This document shows, one piece after another, positions 56,416-64,000 of a stretch of 64,000 nt of DNA (position 1 is its first letter; each line of letters opens with the position of its first letter). This stretch comes from Streptomyces sp. Mut1 (GTDB taxonomy: Bacteria; Actinomycetota; Actinomycetes; Streptomycetales; Streptomycetaceae). The position numbers were made by a program, and so were the translations under genes. The notes under the pieces were generated by a model, which searched no databases, was not told where the DNA came from, and saw only the letters and a list, made by a program, of their open reading frames with translations. The stretch spans positions 3,786,501 to 3,850,500 of the forward strand of contig NZ_CP120997.1 of NCBI RefSeq assembly GCF_030719295.1, in the 5' to 3' direction.

Positions 56416-57753
56416 TCAGCGGGTCGCGCCGGTGACCAGCCATTTGCCCGAGCGGGTGCGGAGCCAGAGCGTCGCCATCCGCACGATCATCATCAGCGCC
56501 ATCGCGCACCAGAGCGTGCCCAGGCCACCGCCGAGCGTGGGGACCAGGAGCGCCGCCGGGGCGAAGACGGCGAGGGTCACGATCATGGCCCAGGCCAGAT
56601 AGGGGCCGTCGCCGGCGCCCATCAGTACGCCGTCCAGGATGAAGACGACACCGGCGATCGGCTGGGTGGCGGCGACCACCAGGAGAGCCGGGAGCAGGGC
56701 GTGCTGCACCGAGGTGTCACTGGTGAACAGAGGCACGAACAGCGGGCGGGCCAGAACGATCAGCACGCCCAGGACCACCCCGGACGCGACGCCCCACTCC
56801 ACCATGCGGCGGCAGGCCTCGCGCGCCCCCTGGGCATCGTTCGCCCCCAGATAGCGCCCGATGATGGCCTGCCCCGCGATGGCGATGGCATCGAGGGCGA
56901 AGGCCATCAGGCTCCAGAGCGAAAGGATGATCTGGTGCGCGGCGATGTCGGTGTCGCCGAGCCGGGCGGCGACCGCGGTGGCGATGAGCAGGACGGCGCG
57001 GAGCGACAGTGTACGGACCAGGAGCGGCACGCCCGCCTGGGCGCAGGCTCTGATGCCCGCGGCGTCGGGGCGCAGGGACGCGCCGTGTCGCCGGGCCCCA
57101 CGCACCACGACGAAGAGATAGGCGGCGGCCATCGCGAGCTGCGCGATGACCGTGCCCCAGGCTGAACCGGCGATGCCCAGGCCGGCGCCGTAGACGAGGC
57201 CGACGTTGAGGGCGGCGTTGGCAGCGAAGCCGCCGATGGCGACGTAGAGCGGGGTACGGGTGTCCTGGAGGCCCCGGAGCACGCCGGTAGCGGCCATGAC
57301 CACCAGCATCGCGGGGATGCCGAAGCTGGAGATCCGGAGGTAGGTGACGGCGTAGGGGGCGGCGGTGTGGGAGGCGCCGAACACATCCACGAGCCAGGGG
57401 GCCAGGGGAAGCGTCACGGCGATGACGCCGAGACCGAGCAGGAGCGCGAGCCAGATGCCGTCCATGCCCTGGCGGATCGCGGAGGCCAGATCACCGGCGC
57501 CGACGCGGCGGGCGACGGCTGCCGTGGTGGCGTAGGCAAGGAAGACGAAGATGCTCACCGCGGTGGTCAGCAGTGCGGCCGCGACGGCCAGACCGGCCAG
57601 TTGCGGGGTGCCGAGGTGGCCGACGATCGCGCTGTCGACCATGACGAAAAGAGGTTCGGCCACGAGTGCGCCGAAGGCCGGGACGGCGAGCGCGATGATC
57701 TCGCGGTCGTGCCGCCGACGACGGGACGACGGGGTCCCCGGTGCCTGGATCAT
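56416..57753 (-). CDS. MATE family efflux transporter (DinF-like)
   Basis: 445 residues from the ATG at 57753; a TTG three codons upstream is also possible, with GGAAG upstream. Twelve helices in two six-helix halves: DREIIALAVPAFGALVAEPLFVMVDSAIVGHLG is the MATE start, and the second half contains VRTLSLRAVLLIATAVAARLG. LGTPQLAGLAVA and RGLQDTRTPLYVAI are DinF-like features. It probably exports organic cations or drugs using an ion gradient. Its conserved place between rplI and dnaB suggests a housekeeping role; the substrate is unknown. Confidence 0.9.
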   Translation of the reverse strand: MIQAPGTPSSRRRRHDREIIALAVPAFGALVAEPLFVMVDSAIVGHLGTPQLAGLAVAAALLTTAVSIFVFLAYATTAAVARRVGAGDLASAIRQGMDGIWLALLLGLGVIAVTLPLAPWLVDVFGASHTAAPYAVTYLRISSFGIPAMLVVMAATGVLRGLQDTRTPLYVAIGGFAANAALNVGLVYGAGLGIAGSAWGTVIAQLAMAAAYLFVVVRGARRHGASLRPDAAGIRACAQAGVPLLVRTLSLRAVLLIATAVAARLGDTDIAAHQIILSLWSLMAFALDAIAIAGQAIIGRYLGANDAQGAREACRRMVEWGVASGVVLGVLIVLARPLFVPLFTSDTSVQHALLPALLVVAATQPIAGVVFILDGVLMGAGDGPYLAWAMIVTLAVFAPAALLVPTLGGGLGTLWCAMALMMIVRMATLWLRTRSGKWLVTGATR

Positions 57754-58212
57754 GGCAGCCAATCTAATCTTCCACAGGTAACAGATGCAATCCTCTTGGG
57801 GTCCTTACATTTGCTCACCGGTGGCTGTCCTCTGTGCGTGACATGCCGCGTTCTCGGCGCGGCTCGGCAACTTTTTCTCCCCCACAGCCGGTGGATGGGG
57901 AAATCGCAGGTCACGACGGTGATGGGGGAGCCGCTATGAGTTTGTCCACAGTGCTGTCCCCCGCTCCGTGCACAGGTTCTGCGGAGTTCTCCACAGCATC
58001 TGGTCCGTCGTCCACAAGGCCTGTGGATAACCAGATTGGCTGACGGTGCGGAGCCGCCTACCGTAGTGCGGCGCCCCCACCCCGTTTCGGCTCTGCTACC
58101 ACGCGGAACTCGACACACCGGAACCGGAGTCGGGGGTCTTGTTTGTCGGTGCCGTGCCGTAAGAAAGAGTGGCACGGTGAGGTCCGCGGAGCGGACGGGA
58201 GGAGGTGGCCGG
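57754..58212. other. Upstream region of dnaB
   Basis: 459 bases between the divergent MATE and dnaB genes. Its middle carries a cluster of four DnaA boxes (57942-58030). A long in-frame extension of dnaB crosses 58036-58212 but reads as non-conserved Arg/Gly-rich sequence, so it is probably leader. Confidence 0.5.
57942..58030. promoter_or_regulatory. Cluster of four DnaA boxes upstream of dnaB
   Basis: TTGTCCACA at 57942 (perfect), TTCTCCACA at 57987, TCGTCCACA at 58008 and the complement form TGTGGATAA at 58022. They lie within 89 bases, 183-270 bases before the dnaB GTG. The spacing is denser than expected by chance and similar to oriC. Confidence 0.7.
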
Positions 58213-59691
58213 GTGAGCATTCCCGAACCCTTGGACGACCCTTGGGCCGACACCGGCCCCAGTGACCGGCTGCCCGTCTCCCGTCAGCGCCGGGGTGAGG
58301 ACCGGGACCGGGGTGAGCGGCACGACCGCGGCCGGGACAGCCAGGACTGGGAGGGTGGCTCCTCGGGATTCGAGCGGGTGCCGCCCCAGGATCTCGACGC
58401 CGAGCAATCCGTCCTCGGCGGGATGCTCCTGTCCAAGGACGCCATCGCCGATGTCGTGGAGATCATCAAGGGCCACGACTTCTACCGCCCCGCGCACGAG
58501 ACCGTCTACCAGGCGATCCTCGACCTCTATGCCAAGGGCGAGCCGGCCGACCCGATCACCGTGGCCGCCGAACTGGTCAAGCGCGGCGAGATCACCAAGG
58601 TGGGCGGGGCTCCGTATCTGCACACCCTGGTCCAGTCGGTGCCGACCGCGGCCAACGCCTCGTACTACGCGGAGATTGTTCACGAGCGGGCGGTTCTGCG
58701 ACGGCTCGTCGAGGCCGGTACGAAGATCACGCAGATGGGATACGCGGCCGACGGCGACGTCGACGACATCGTCAACTCCGCGCAGGCCGAGATCTACGCC
58801 GTCACCGAGCAGCGCACCAGCGAGGACTACCTGCCGCTCGGCGACATCATGGAGGGCGCTCTCGACGAGATCGAGGCGATCGGTTCCCGCAGCGGTGAGA
58901 TGACGGGTGTGCCCACGGGGTTCACCGATCTCGATGCCCTGACCAACGGCCTCCACCCGGGCCAGATGGTGGTCATCGCGGCCCGTCCCGCCATGGGTAA
59001 GTCCACGCTCGCGCTGGACTTCGCACGCGCCTGTTCCATCAAGAGCAACCTCCCCAGCGTGATCTTCTCCCTGGAGATGGGGCGGAACGAGATCGCGATG
59101 CGTCTGCTGTCCGCCGAGGCGCGGGTCGCTCTGCACCACATGCGTTCCGGCACGATGACGGACGAGGACTGGACGCGGCTCGCCCGGCGCATGCCGGACG
59201 TCTCCGCGGCCCCGCTCTACATCGATGACTCCCCCAACCTCTCGATGATGGAGATCCGGGCGAAGTGCCGCCGCCTCAAGCAGCGCAACGACCTCAAGCT
59301 CGTGGTCATCGACTATCTGCAGCTGATGCAGTCCGGCGGCTCCAAGCGCGCCGAGAGCCGCCAGCAGGAAGTCTCGGACATGTCGCGAAACCTCAAGCTG
59401 CTGGCCAAGGAACTGCAACTGCCGGTCATCGCGCTCTCCCAGCTGAACCGTGGCCCCGAGCAGCGCACCGACAAGAAGCCGATGGTCTCCGACCTCCGCG
59501 AATCCGGTTCCATCGAGCAGGACGCCGACATGGTGATCCTGCTGCACCGTGAGGACGCCTACGAGAAGGAGTCTCCCCGCGCCGGCGAGGCGGACCTGAT
59601 CGTGGCCAAGCACCGAAACGGGCCGACGGCGACGATCACGGTCGCCTTCCAGGGCCACTACTCGCGCTTCGTGGACATGGCGCAGACCTGA
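58213..59691 (+). CDS. dnaB: Replicative DNA helicase DnaB
   Basis: 492 residues, GTG start with GGAGG seven bases upstream. After a ~55-residue Arg/Asp/Gly-rich start, the N-terminal domain begins RVPPQDLDAEQSVLGGMLLS. The RecA-like ATPase has Walker A ARPAMGKST (~256-264), H2/Walker B in LKLVVIDYLQLM, H3 (QLNRGPEQR) and the arginine finger region SIEQDADMVILLHRED. The hexamer unwinds the fork. No intein is present: the Walker A and other typical insertion points are uninterrupted. The helicase loader candidate DUF721 lies 40 kb to the left. Confidence 0.98.
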   Translation: MSIPEPLDDPWADTGPSDRLPVSRQRRGEDRDRGERHDRGRDSQDWEGGSSGFERVPPQDLDAEQSVLGGMLLSKDAIADVVEIIKGHDFYRPAHETVYQAILDLYAKGEPADPITVAAELVKRGEITKVGGAPYLHTLVQSVPTAANASYYAEIVHERAVLRRLVEAGTKITQMGYAADGDVDDIVNSAQAEIYAVTEQRTSEDYLPLGDIMEGALDEIEAIGSRSGEMTGVPTGFTDLDALTNGLHPGQMVVIAARPAMGKSTLALDFARACSIKSNLPSVIFSLEMGRNEIAMRLLSAEARVALHHMRSGTMTDEDWTRLARRMPDVSAAPLYIDDSPNLSMMEIRAKCRRLKQRNDLKLVVIDYLQLMQSGGSKRAESRQQEVSDMSRNLKLLAKELQLPVIALSQLNRGPEQRTDKKPMVSDLRESGSIEQDADMVILLHREDAYEKESPRAGEADLIVAKHRNGPTATITVAFQGHYSRFVDMAQT

Positions 59692-59763
59692 TCGGACCGC
59701 TCGTGGGGGCTCGGACGCCGATAGGGCACACCCGGCCGGGCCCGTGGGGCAGCGGGGCGCCGC

Positions 59764-60330
59764 TCAGCGTCTCGTCTCGTACCTGGTCAGGACCACACCG
59801 CCGGGAAACGTCCGCGTCTGAACCAGGTTCAGGTTCACCCAGCTGTCCAGTGCGGTGAAGAACGGTGTGCCGCTGCCCACCAGGACCGGGTGGGCGGCGA
59901 TCACGTACTCGTCGATCAGTCCGGCGCGCATGGCCGCCCCGGCGAGCGTCGCGCCGCCGATGGTCATGGGGGCGCCGTCCTCGGACTTGAGCCGGGTGAT
60001 CTCGGCGACCGCGTCGCCGGTGACCAGGCGGGTGTTCCAGCCGACCGTGTCGATCGTCGAGGAGAACACCACCTTTGGCTTGTTCCGCCAGGTCCGGGCG
60101 AACCCGATCTCCGCCGGGGTGGCATCGGGCTGCTGGTCGCCGGTCGGCCAGTAGGAGCTCATCGCCTCCCACAGCTTGCGCCCGTAGAGCGACGGGCCAC
60201 TCGCCTGTTCGTGGTCGAGCCACCACTGGAACAGCTCCTGGCTGGGCGGCCCGCTCCAGCCGATGTCGTCGCCGGCCGCGGCGATATAGCCGTCCAGGGT
60301 CAGGTTCATGCCGTAGATCAGTTTCCGCAT
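59764..60330 (-). CDS. Dihydrofolate reductase family protein (RibD C-terminal type)
   Basis: 188 residues from MRKLIYGMNLTLDGYIAA, the usual beginning of this family. Other family features: GRKLWEAMSSYWP, KPKVVFSSTIDTVGWN, the NADPH-binding-like MTIGGATLAGAAM and DEYVIAAHPVLVGSGTPFF. Family members are small NADPH reductases; few have known substrates and this is not the housekeeping DHFR. It lies alone between dnaB and the HxlR regulator. A 72-base gap separates it from dnaB, which it converges on. Confidence 0.88.
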   Translation of the reverse strand: MRKLIYGMNLTLDGYIAAAGDDIGWSGPPSQELFQWWLDHEQASGPSLYGRKLWEAMSSYWPTGDQQPDATPAEIGFARTWRNKPKVVFSSTIDTVGWNTRLVTGDAVAEITRLKSEDGAPMTIGGATLAGAAMRAGLIDEYVIAAHPVLVGSGTPFFTALDSWVNLNLVQTRTFPGGVVLTRYETRR

Positions 60331-60433
60331 GGCCCAGCCTTCCGTCCGTGGGTGTCCGGCGTTCAGACCAGCGTGGCTCGGGAAACTCATCGGTGCACGA
60401 TCTGGGCTCGCCGGTGGTCCTCGGGCCCGGGGC

Positions 60434-60832
60434 TCAGCGGGGTGTGCTCGGGCCCTCCGTGGCGGGCGCACCGTCGGCTGCGAGCCGTTGTGTGATCCGG
60501 TCGAACAGGTCCGTCAGCGGCGCACCGATGTCCTGGCCGAACTCGGTCAGCCCGTAGGTGACTTGGGGCGGCGTCGTCGGCTCGACCTTCCGCCAGACCA
60601 GGTCGTCCTGGACCAGCGCGCGCAGTGTCTGGGCGAGCATCTTCTCGCTGATGCCCCGGATGCTGTCACGCAGCTCGTAGAACCGGAGATCGGTGCTCCG
60701 CAAAGAGATCAGCACCCAGATGCCCCACCTGCTGGTCACATGGTCGACCACGTCGCGCGCAGGGCAGTCGGTGTGAAACACGTCATACCCGTTGCCCGTC
60801 TCGGCCCGTGTCAGCTGCGCACCTTCAGTCAT
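60434..60832 (-). CDS. HxlR family transcriptional regulator
   Basis: 132 residues. The winged helix of the HxlR family: CPARDVVDHVTSRWGIWVLISL, LRFYELRDSIRGISEKMLAQTLRAL and VTYGLTEFGQDI. The single N-terminal Cys (FHTDCPARD) is the position used for electrophile or redox sensing in some members. It is divergent from the NmrA-like gene with a gap of 91 bases containing CTTAC/GTAAG repeats, a classical regulator-target pair. Confidence 0.93.
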   Translation of the reverse strand: MTEGAQLTRAETGNGYDVFHTDCPARDVVDHVTSRWGIWVLISLRSTDLRFYELRDSIRGISEKMLAQTLRALVQDDLVWRKVEPTTPPQVTYGLTEFGQDIGAPLTDLFDRITQRLAADGAPATEGPSTPR

Positions 60833-60858
60833 GTCCGGAGCTTACCTCTGGGTATGTT

Positions 60859-60873
60859 CTTACGAAAAGTAAG
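60859..60873. promoter_or_regulatory. Putative HxlR operator (CTTAC-N5-GTAAG)
   Basis: Five-bp arms CTTAC / GTAAG around GAAAA, between the divergent HxlR and NmrA-like genes. A further CTTAC lies at 60841. It resembles operators reported for HxlR/YodB-type regulators. Confidence 0.6.
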
Positions 60874-60923
60874 CCCGCCTCCTAGCGTCAATGACCGCAG
60901 TGCACAACGGCTAGGAGCTGAAC

Positions 60924-61763
60924 ATGATCGTGGTGACCGGAGCTACCGGAAATGTGGGCAGGCCTTTGACGCAGGCCCTGGCCGACGCGGGCGAGCAGGT
61001 GACGGCGGTGTCACGGCATGCGGCGGCCGTGCCGGACGGGGTCCGGCACGTGTCGGCCGACCTGGCCGAGCCGCAGGGCCTCACTTCCGCTTTGGAGGGG
61101 GCGAAGGCGTTGTTCCTCCTGCTGTCCGGCGACCTGCACGCCCCCGGAGCCAGGCCGGCCGACATCATCGACCTGGCGGCTTCCCACGGGGTCCGCCGAG
61201 TCGTCCTGCTGTCTTCGCAGGGCGTGGCGACCAGGCCGCTCGGCCCGTCCCGGGTCGCGATGAGCGCGGTGGAGGGCGCGTTGAGGGAGTCCGGCCTGGA
61301 CTGGGCCGTCCTGCGACCGGGTGGCTTCGCCTCCAACGCCTTGGCATGGGCGGAGTCCGTCCGCACGCAAGGGATGGTCGCCGCACCGTTCGGCGATGTC
61401 GGGGTCCCCGTCGTCGATCCGGCGGACATCGCCGAGGTCGCGGCGGCCTGCCTGCTGGACGACCGGCACAATGGTGGAGTCTTCGAGCTGACCGGGCCCG
61501 AGGTGATCACGCCACGTCAGCAGGCGGCGGTCATCGCCGCCGCGCTCGGCTCGCCGGTGCGGTTCCACGAACTCACCCGCGAGGAGGCCAAGGCCGCGAT
61601 GACCCGGTTCGTGCCGCTGGAGCTCGCGGACGACACCCTGGACATCATCTCCGCCCCGAACCCCGCCGAACTGCGCATCAGCCCGGACGTGGAACGAGTC
61701 CTCGGTCGCGCTCCGCGTCGCTTCAGCGACTGGGTTGCCCGTAACATCGCCGCTTTCCGCTGA
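60924..61763 (+). CDS. NAD(P)-binding NmrA-like oxidoreductase
   Basis: 279 residues. Rossmann start MIVVTGATGNVGRPLTQALADAGEQVTAV with GxxGxxG. The NmrA/QOR2-like features VVLLSSQGVATR and DWAVLRPGGFASNALAW follow, without the Tyr-x-x-x-Lys of classical SDRs. Relatives act as NADP(H) redox sensors or quinone reductases. Divergent transcription from the HxlR gene suggests induction by reactive quinones or aldehydes; this is inference. Confidence 0.88.
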   Translation: MIVVTGATGNVGRPLTQALADAGEQVTAVSRHAAAVPDGVRHVSADLAEPQGLTSALEGAKALFLLLSGDLHAPGARPADIIDLAASHGVRRVVLLSSQGVATRPLGPSRVAMSAVEGALRESGLDWAVLRPGGFASNALAWAESVRTQGMVAAPFGDVGVPVVDPADIAEVAAACLLDDRHNGGVFELTGPEVITPRQQAAVIAAALGSPVRFHELTREEAKAAMTRFVPLELADDTLDIISAPNPAELRISPDVERVLGRAPRRFSDWVARNIAAFR

Positions 61764-61831
61764 CGCACGACTCCGCTGAACGCGTGCCGGGCGGCCACCG
61801 AGGCGGTGTGACCACCTGTTAGCTTGCGCGG

Positions 61832-62371
61832 ATGGAAGATCTGGGAGCTGTCCCTTGGCCACCCGAGCCGATCAGAACCGGCAGGCTCGTGCTTCGCGAG
61901 CCCGAGACCCGGGACCGTGAGGCGTTCATCGAACTGCTCGCCTCGCCGGAAGTTCACACCTACCTCGGCGGCCCCCGGCCGCGTGACGAACTGGAGCGCG
62001 AGATACCCGGGGCGCCGGGGCGGTGGCCCGGGAGCTTCGCCGTCGATCTCGACGGGGCGATGATCGGGCAGATCCTGCTCAGGAGGGCACCGGGGCACCA
62101 CCGTCCGGCGGCTGCGGGAAGGGTTGATCTCGGTTACCTGTTCCTGCCGCGGGCGTGGGGGCGTGGTTACGCCGCCGAGGCGTGTACGGCGGCACTCGAC
62201 TGGTTCGCCGGTGTGCTCCCCGGTGAACCAGTGGTGCTCGCCACCCAGACCGCCAACGCCCGCTCGATGCGTCTCGCGGCGAAACTGGGGTTCTCCGAAG
62301 TGGAACGGTTTGAGGCCTGGGGCGCCGAGCAGTGGCTCGGCATGTGGTCCCCGGGCGCGCCATCCGGTTGA
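61832..62371 (+). CDS. GNAT family N-acetyltransferase (RimJ/RimL type)
   Basis: 179 residues. RTGRLVLREPETRDREAFIEL is the RimJ/RimL-like start. The acetyl-CoA loop is in LGYLFLPRAWGRGYAAEACTAALDW (R-G-x-G-Y-A), and ATQTANARSMRLAAKLGF is the C-terminal strand-helix. The substrate is not deducible. It lies 68 bases after the NmrA-like gene and may be expressed with it. Confidence 0.92.
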   Translation: MEDLGAVPWPPEPIRTGRLVLREPETRDREAFIELLASPEVHTYLGGPRPRDELEREIPGAPGRWPGSFAVDLDGAMIGQILLRRAPGHHRPAAAGRVDLGYLFLPRAWGRGYAAEACTAALDWFAGVLPGEPVVLATQTANARSMRLAAKLGFSEVERFEAWGAEQWLGMWSPGAPSG

Positions 62372-62504
62372 GTGCGCTATCGAAACGTCGTGGGTCGCGA
62401 CCTCACGGGCGCACGGGAGCGGTATCGCGGCCGGCACGCCACGAGGTTCGTCGCGCTCAGGAAACGGAGTCGCCATACGGTGGCTCGGACGGTAGTTGTT
62501 GACG

Positions 62505-63887
62505 ATGACTTCTCCTGCTGAACAGCTGCTTCCCGGTACCCGGCGCGCATTGCTGCACCGCGTCGCCACCGCCCAGGCCGAAGGCCGTACCCCCTCTCTG
62601 ACCGCCGCCGTCCAGAGGCAGGGGCAGATCGTCTGGGACGGCTCCCGCAGCTGTGTCGACGGCCATGCCCCCGACTCCGACACGCAGTTCAGGATCGGAT
62701 CCATCACCAAGACGTTCACCGCGGTAATGGTGCTTCGGCTGCGCGACGAGGGGCTTCTCGATCTGTCCGACCCGCTGGAGAAGCATCTGCCAGGCACCGG
62801 GACGGGTGACGTCACCCTTCGTCAGCTGTTGGGGCACAGCGCCGGTCTCGGAGCCGAGACGACGGCGCCCTGGTGGGAGCGGACTCCCGGCAGCCTTCGC
62901 CCCACCCTGGCGGACGTGCTGGGTGGGCAGATCGCTATGCACCCGCCCGGCAGCCGCCACCACTATTCCAACCCGGGCTACACCCTGCTCGGTGCGCTGG
63001 TGGCGGCCGTACGAGGGGCGTCCTGGGAAGAGGTACTGCGCCGTGAGGTGCTGGAGCCCCTCGGTATGCACCGCACGACTCCCCGGCCGCAGGCTCCGCA
63101 CGCGGGTGGCTGGGCGGTCCACCCCTGGGCCGATGCCCTGCTGCCCGAACCGGCGGAGGACCTGGGCCTGATGGCGCCTGCCGGGCAGCTCTGGTCCACC
63201 ACCGCCGACCTGCTCCGCTTCGCGGCCTTCCTCGCCGAGGGGGACGACCGGGTGCTCTGCGCCGCGTCGGTGGAGGAGATGAAGCAGCCTTCGACGCCTC
63301 CGGAGCGGGGGGACTGGAACGGGTACTACGGCCTGGGGCTCCAGGTGATCCGGAGGAAGGGCCGCACCTTCATCGGACACACGGGCTCGCTTCCCGGCTT
63401 CCTGGCCGCTCTCTGGGTCAGTGCCGAGGACGATGTGGCAGCCGTTGTGCTCGTCAACGCGACCTCGGGGACGGCGATCGGTGAGGTCGCCGCCGACTTG
63501 GTGGACATTGTCGCCGAGGCCGAACCTCGCATCCCTGAACCGTGGCGACCCCTCCCCGAGATCGACGCGGAACTCCTTGCCCTGACCGGTCCGTGGTACT
63601 GGGCGACGCGCGCCAATGTCCTGCACCTGGCGGCCGACCGCGGGTTGGAGCTTCGTCCGGTCAACGGCCAGGGCCGGGGCGCCCGTTTCACCGCACGTCC
63701 CGACGGCACCTGGATCGGGCTGGACGGCTACTACGCGGGGGAGACCCTGCGCATCGTGCGGAACGACGACGGCACCGTGAACCACCTCGACGTGGGGTCG
63801 TTCGTCTTCACGCGTGAGCCGTACGAGCCGGCGGCTGCCGTGCCCGGCGGGGTGGACGAGGCGGGGTGGCGGGGCCTGGGGGACTGA
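62505..63887 (+). CDS. Beta-lactamase-family serine hydrolase (class C/PBP4*-like)
   Basis: 460 residues from ATG; two TTG codons just upstream are alternatives. S-x-x-K is RIGSITKTFTAVM (Ser and Lys of SITK, near residue 67), Y-x-N is HHYSNPGYTLLG, and the third motif region is FIGHTGSLPGFLA (HTG in place of KTG). There is no signal peptide, so it is probably cytoplasmic. The last ~120 residues form the small C-terminal lipocalin-like domain of DUF3471 type. Such proteins are esterases or D-amino-acid peptidases more often than antibiotic-hydrolysing enzymes. Confidence 0.9.
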   Translation: MTSPAEQLLPGTRRALLHRVATAQAEGRTPSLTAAVQRQGQIVWDGSRSCVDGHAPDSDTQFRIGSITKTFTAVMVLRLRDEGLLDLSDPLEKHLPGTGTGDVTLRQLLGHSAGLGAETTAPWWERTPGSLRPTLADVLGGQIAMHPPGSRHHYSNPGYTLLGALVAAVRGASWEEVLRREVLEPLGMHRTTPRPQAPHAGGWAVHPWADALLPEPAEDLGLMAPAGQLWSTTADLLRFAAFLAEGDDRVLCAASVEEMKQPSTPPERGDWNGYYGLGLQVIRRKGRTFIGHTGSLPGFLAALWVSAEDDVAAVVLVNATSGTAIGEVAADLVDIVAEAEPRIPEPWRPLPEIDAELLALTGPWYWATRANVLHLAADRGLELRPVNGQGRGARFTARPDGTWIGLDGYYAGETLRIVRNDDGTVNHLDVGSFVFTREPYEPAAAVPGGVDEAGWRGLGD

Positions 63888-63919
63888 GAGCCGCCTGTTT
63901 CACGTGAAACAGGCGGCTC
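63888..63919. promoter_or_regulatory. parS: parS site 8 in a 32-bp perfect palindrome
   Basis: Exact GTTTCACGTGAAAC at 63897-63910 with nine-base arms GAGCCGCCT on each side, immediately after the serine-hydrolase stop. It probably doubles as a terminator for both convergent genes. Confidence 0.9.
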
Positions 63920-63925
63920 GGTTGC

Positions 63926-64000
63926 TCAGGCCGTCAACTCCCGCTCCAGAGGGGTCCGGAAGCGCGGTGTGACCCGCGCCTCCCCCACCCATGCCGACAG
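63926..64000 (-). CDS. 3' end of an unidentified gene
   Basis: An open frame enters from the right edge and ends with TGA (minus strand). The visible 24 residues end RFRTPLERELTA. They are too few for assignment. The convergent arrangement around parS site 8 supports it being a real gene end. Confidence 0.45.
   Translation of the reverse strand: MSAWVGEARVTPRFRTPLERELTA

Noticed and set aside
58036..58212. N-terminal extension of dnaB by 59 codons
   Set aside because: The GTG at 58213 has a strong ribosome site. The extension is non-conserved-looking and follows directly after the DnaA boxes.
60768..60785. parS-like sequence GTGTGAAACACG in the HxlR gene
   Set aside because: It lacks the CACGTG core of parS, so ParB binding is not expected.

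Overview
The window is a high-GC chromosomal segment from a Streptomyces-type actinomycete, spanning the replication origin. Three things point there. The gene order is the classic one: gyrA-gyrB-DUF721-recF-gnd-dnaN-oriC-dnaA-rpmH-rnpA-yidD-yidC-jag-rsmG-parA-parB. There is a DnaA-box-rich gap between dnaN and dnaA. Eight copies of the Streptomyces parS palindrome GTTTCACGTGAAAC lie to the right of the origin. GTG and TTG starts, 4-bp ATGA/GTGA gene overlaps and GC-rich stem-loop terminators are common throughout.

Layout, left of the origin. Positions 1-5470 hold the 3' end of a membrane-anchored Ser/Thr kinase gene, a two-gene operon of secreted or membrane-anchored proteins (one with a von Willebrand A domain), the tiny DLW-39-type protein and a short secreted protein. 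Positions 5475-11535 are an integrated element of about 6.1 kb. It is bounded by 44-bp direct repeats of the tRNA-Ile(GAT) 3' end and carries a KorSA-like GntR regulator, a GNAT acetyltransferase, two small unknowns, a RepSA-type rolling-circle initiator, an excisionase and a tyrosine integrase. It resembles a stripped-down actinomycete integrative and conjugative element (AICE) of the pSAM2 type, but I see no transfer (Tra/FtsK-like) gene. tRNA-Ile, a DUF3566 membrane protein, gyrA and gyrB follow, then DUF721 (DciA-like), recF, gnd and dnaN, all on the minus strand.

Origin and right side. oriC (21458-22342) is followed by dnaA on the minus strand. Plus-strand genes then run outward: rpmH, rnpA, yidD, yidC, jag and rsmG for ribosome, RNase P and membrane insertion, then parA and parB. 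Next come a GNAT protein, the thioredoxin pair trxA/trxB, an anti-sigma/ECF sigma pair (SigM-like), a probable accessory DUF2690 secreted protein, a pseudokinase paired with the MurJ lipid II flippase, a DUF6049 membrane protein, a CCA-adding enzyme, an MFS transporter, inositol-phosphate synthase and a PadR regulator.

From 47 kb the theme is cell wall: a class A penicillin-binding protein, a GT87 membrane glycosyltransferase, an alanine-racemase-like protein and FemX. The rpsF-ssb-rpsR-rplI operon, a MATE transporter and dnaB follow. The right end (59.7-64 kb) looks accessory: a DHFR-like reductase, an HxlR/NmrA divergent pair, a GNAT protein and a beta-lactamase-family serine hydrolase.

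Initiation (DnaA, DnaB, DciA-like protein, DnaN, SSB), topology (GyrA/B), recombination (RecF) and origin segregation (ParA/ParB/parS) are thus nearly all encoded within 40 kb of the origin. The least ordinary features are the minimal element with its nested inverted repeats, perfect palindromes built around parS sites, and DnaA-box clusters in front of dnaB and at the start of parA.
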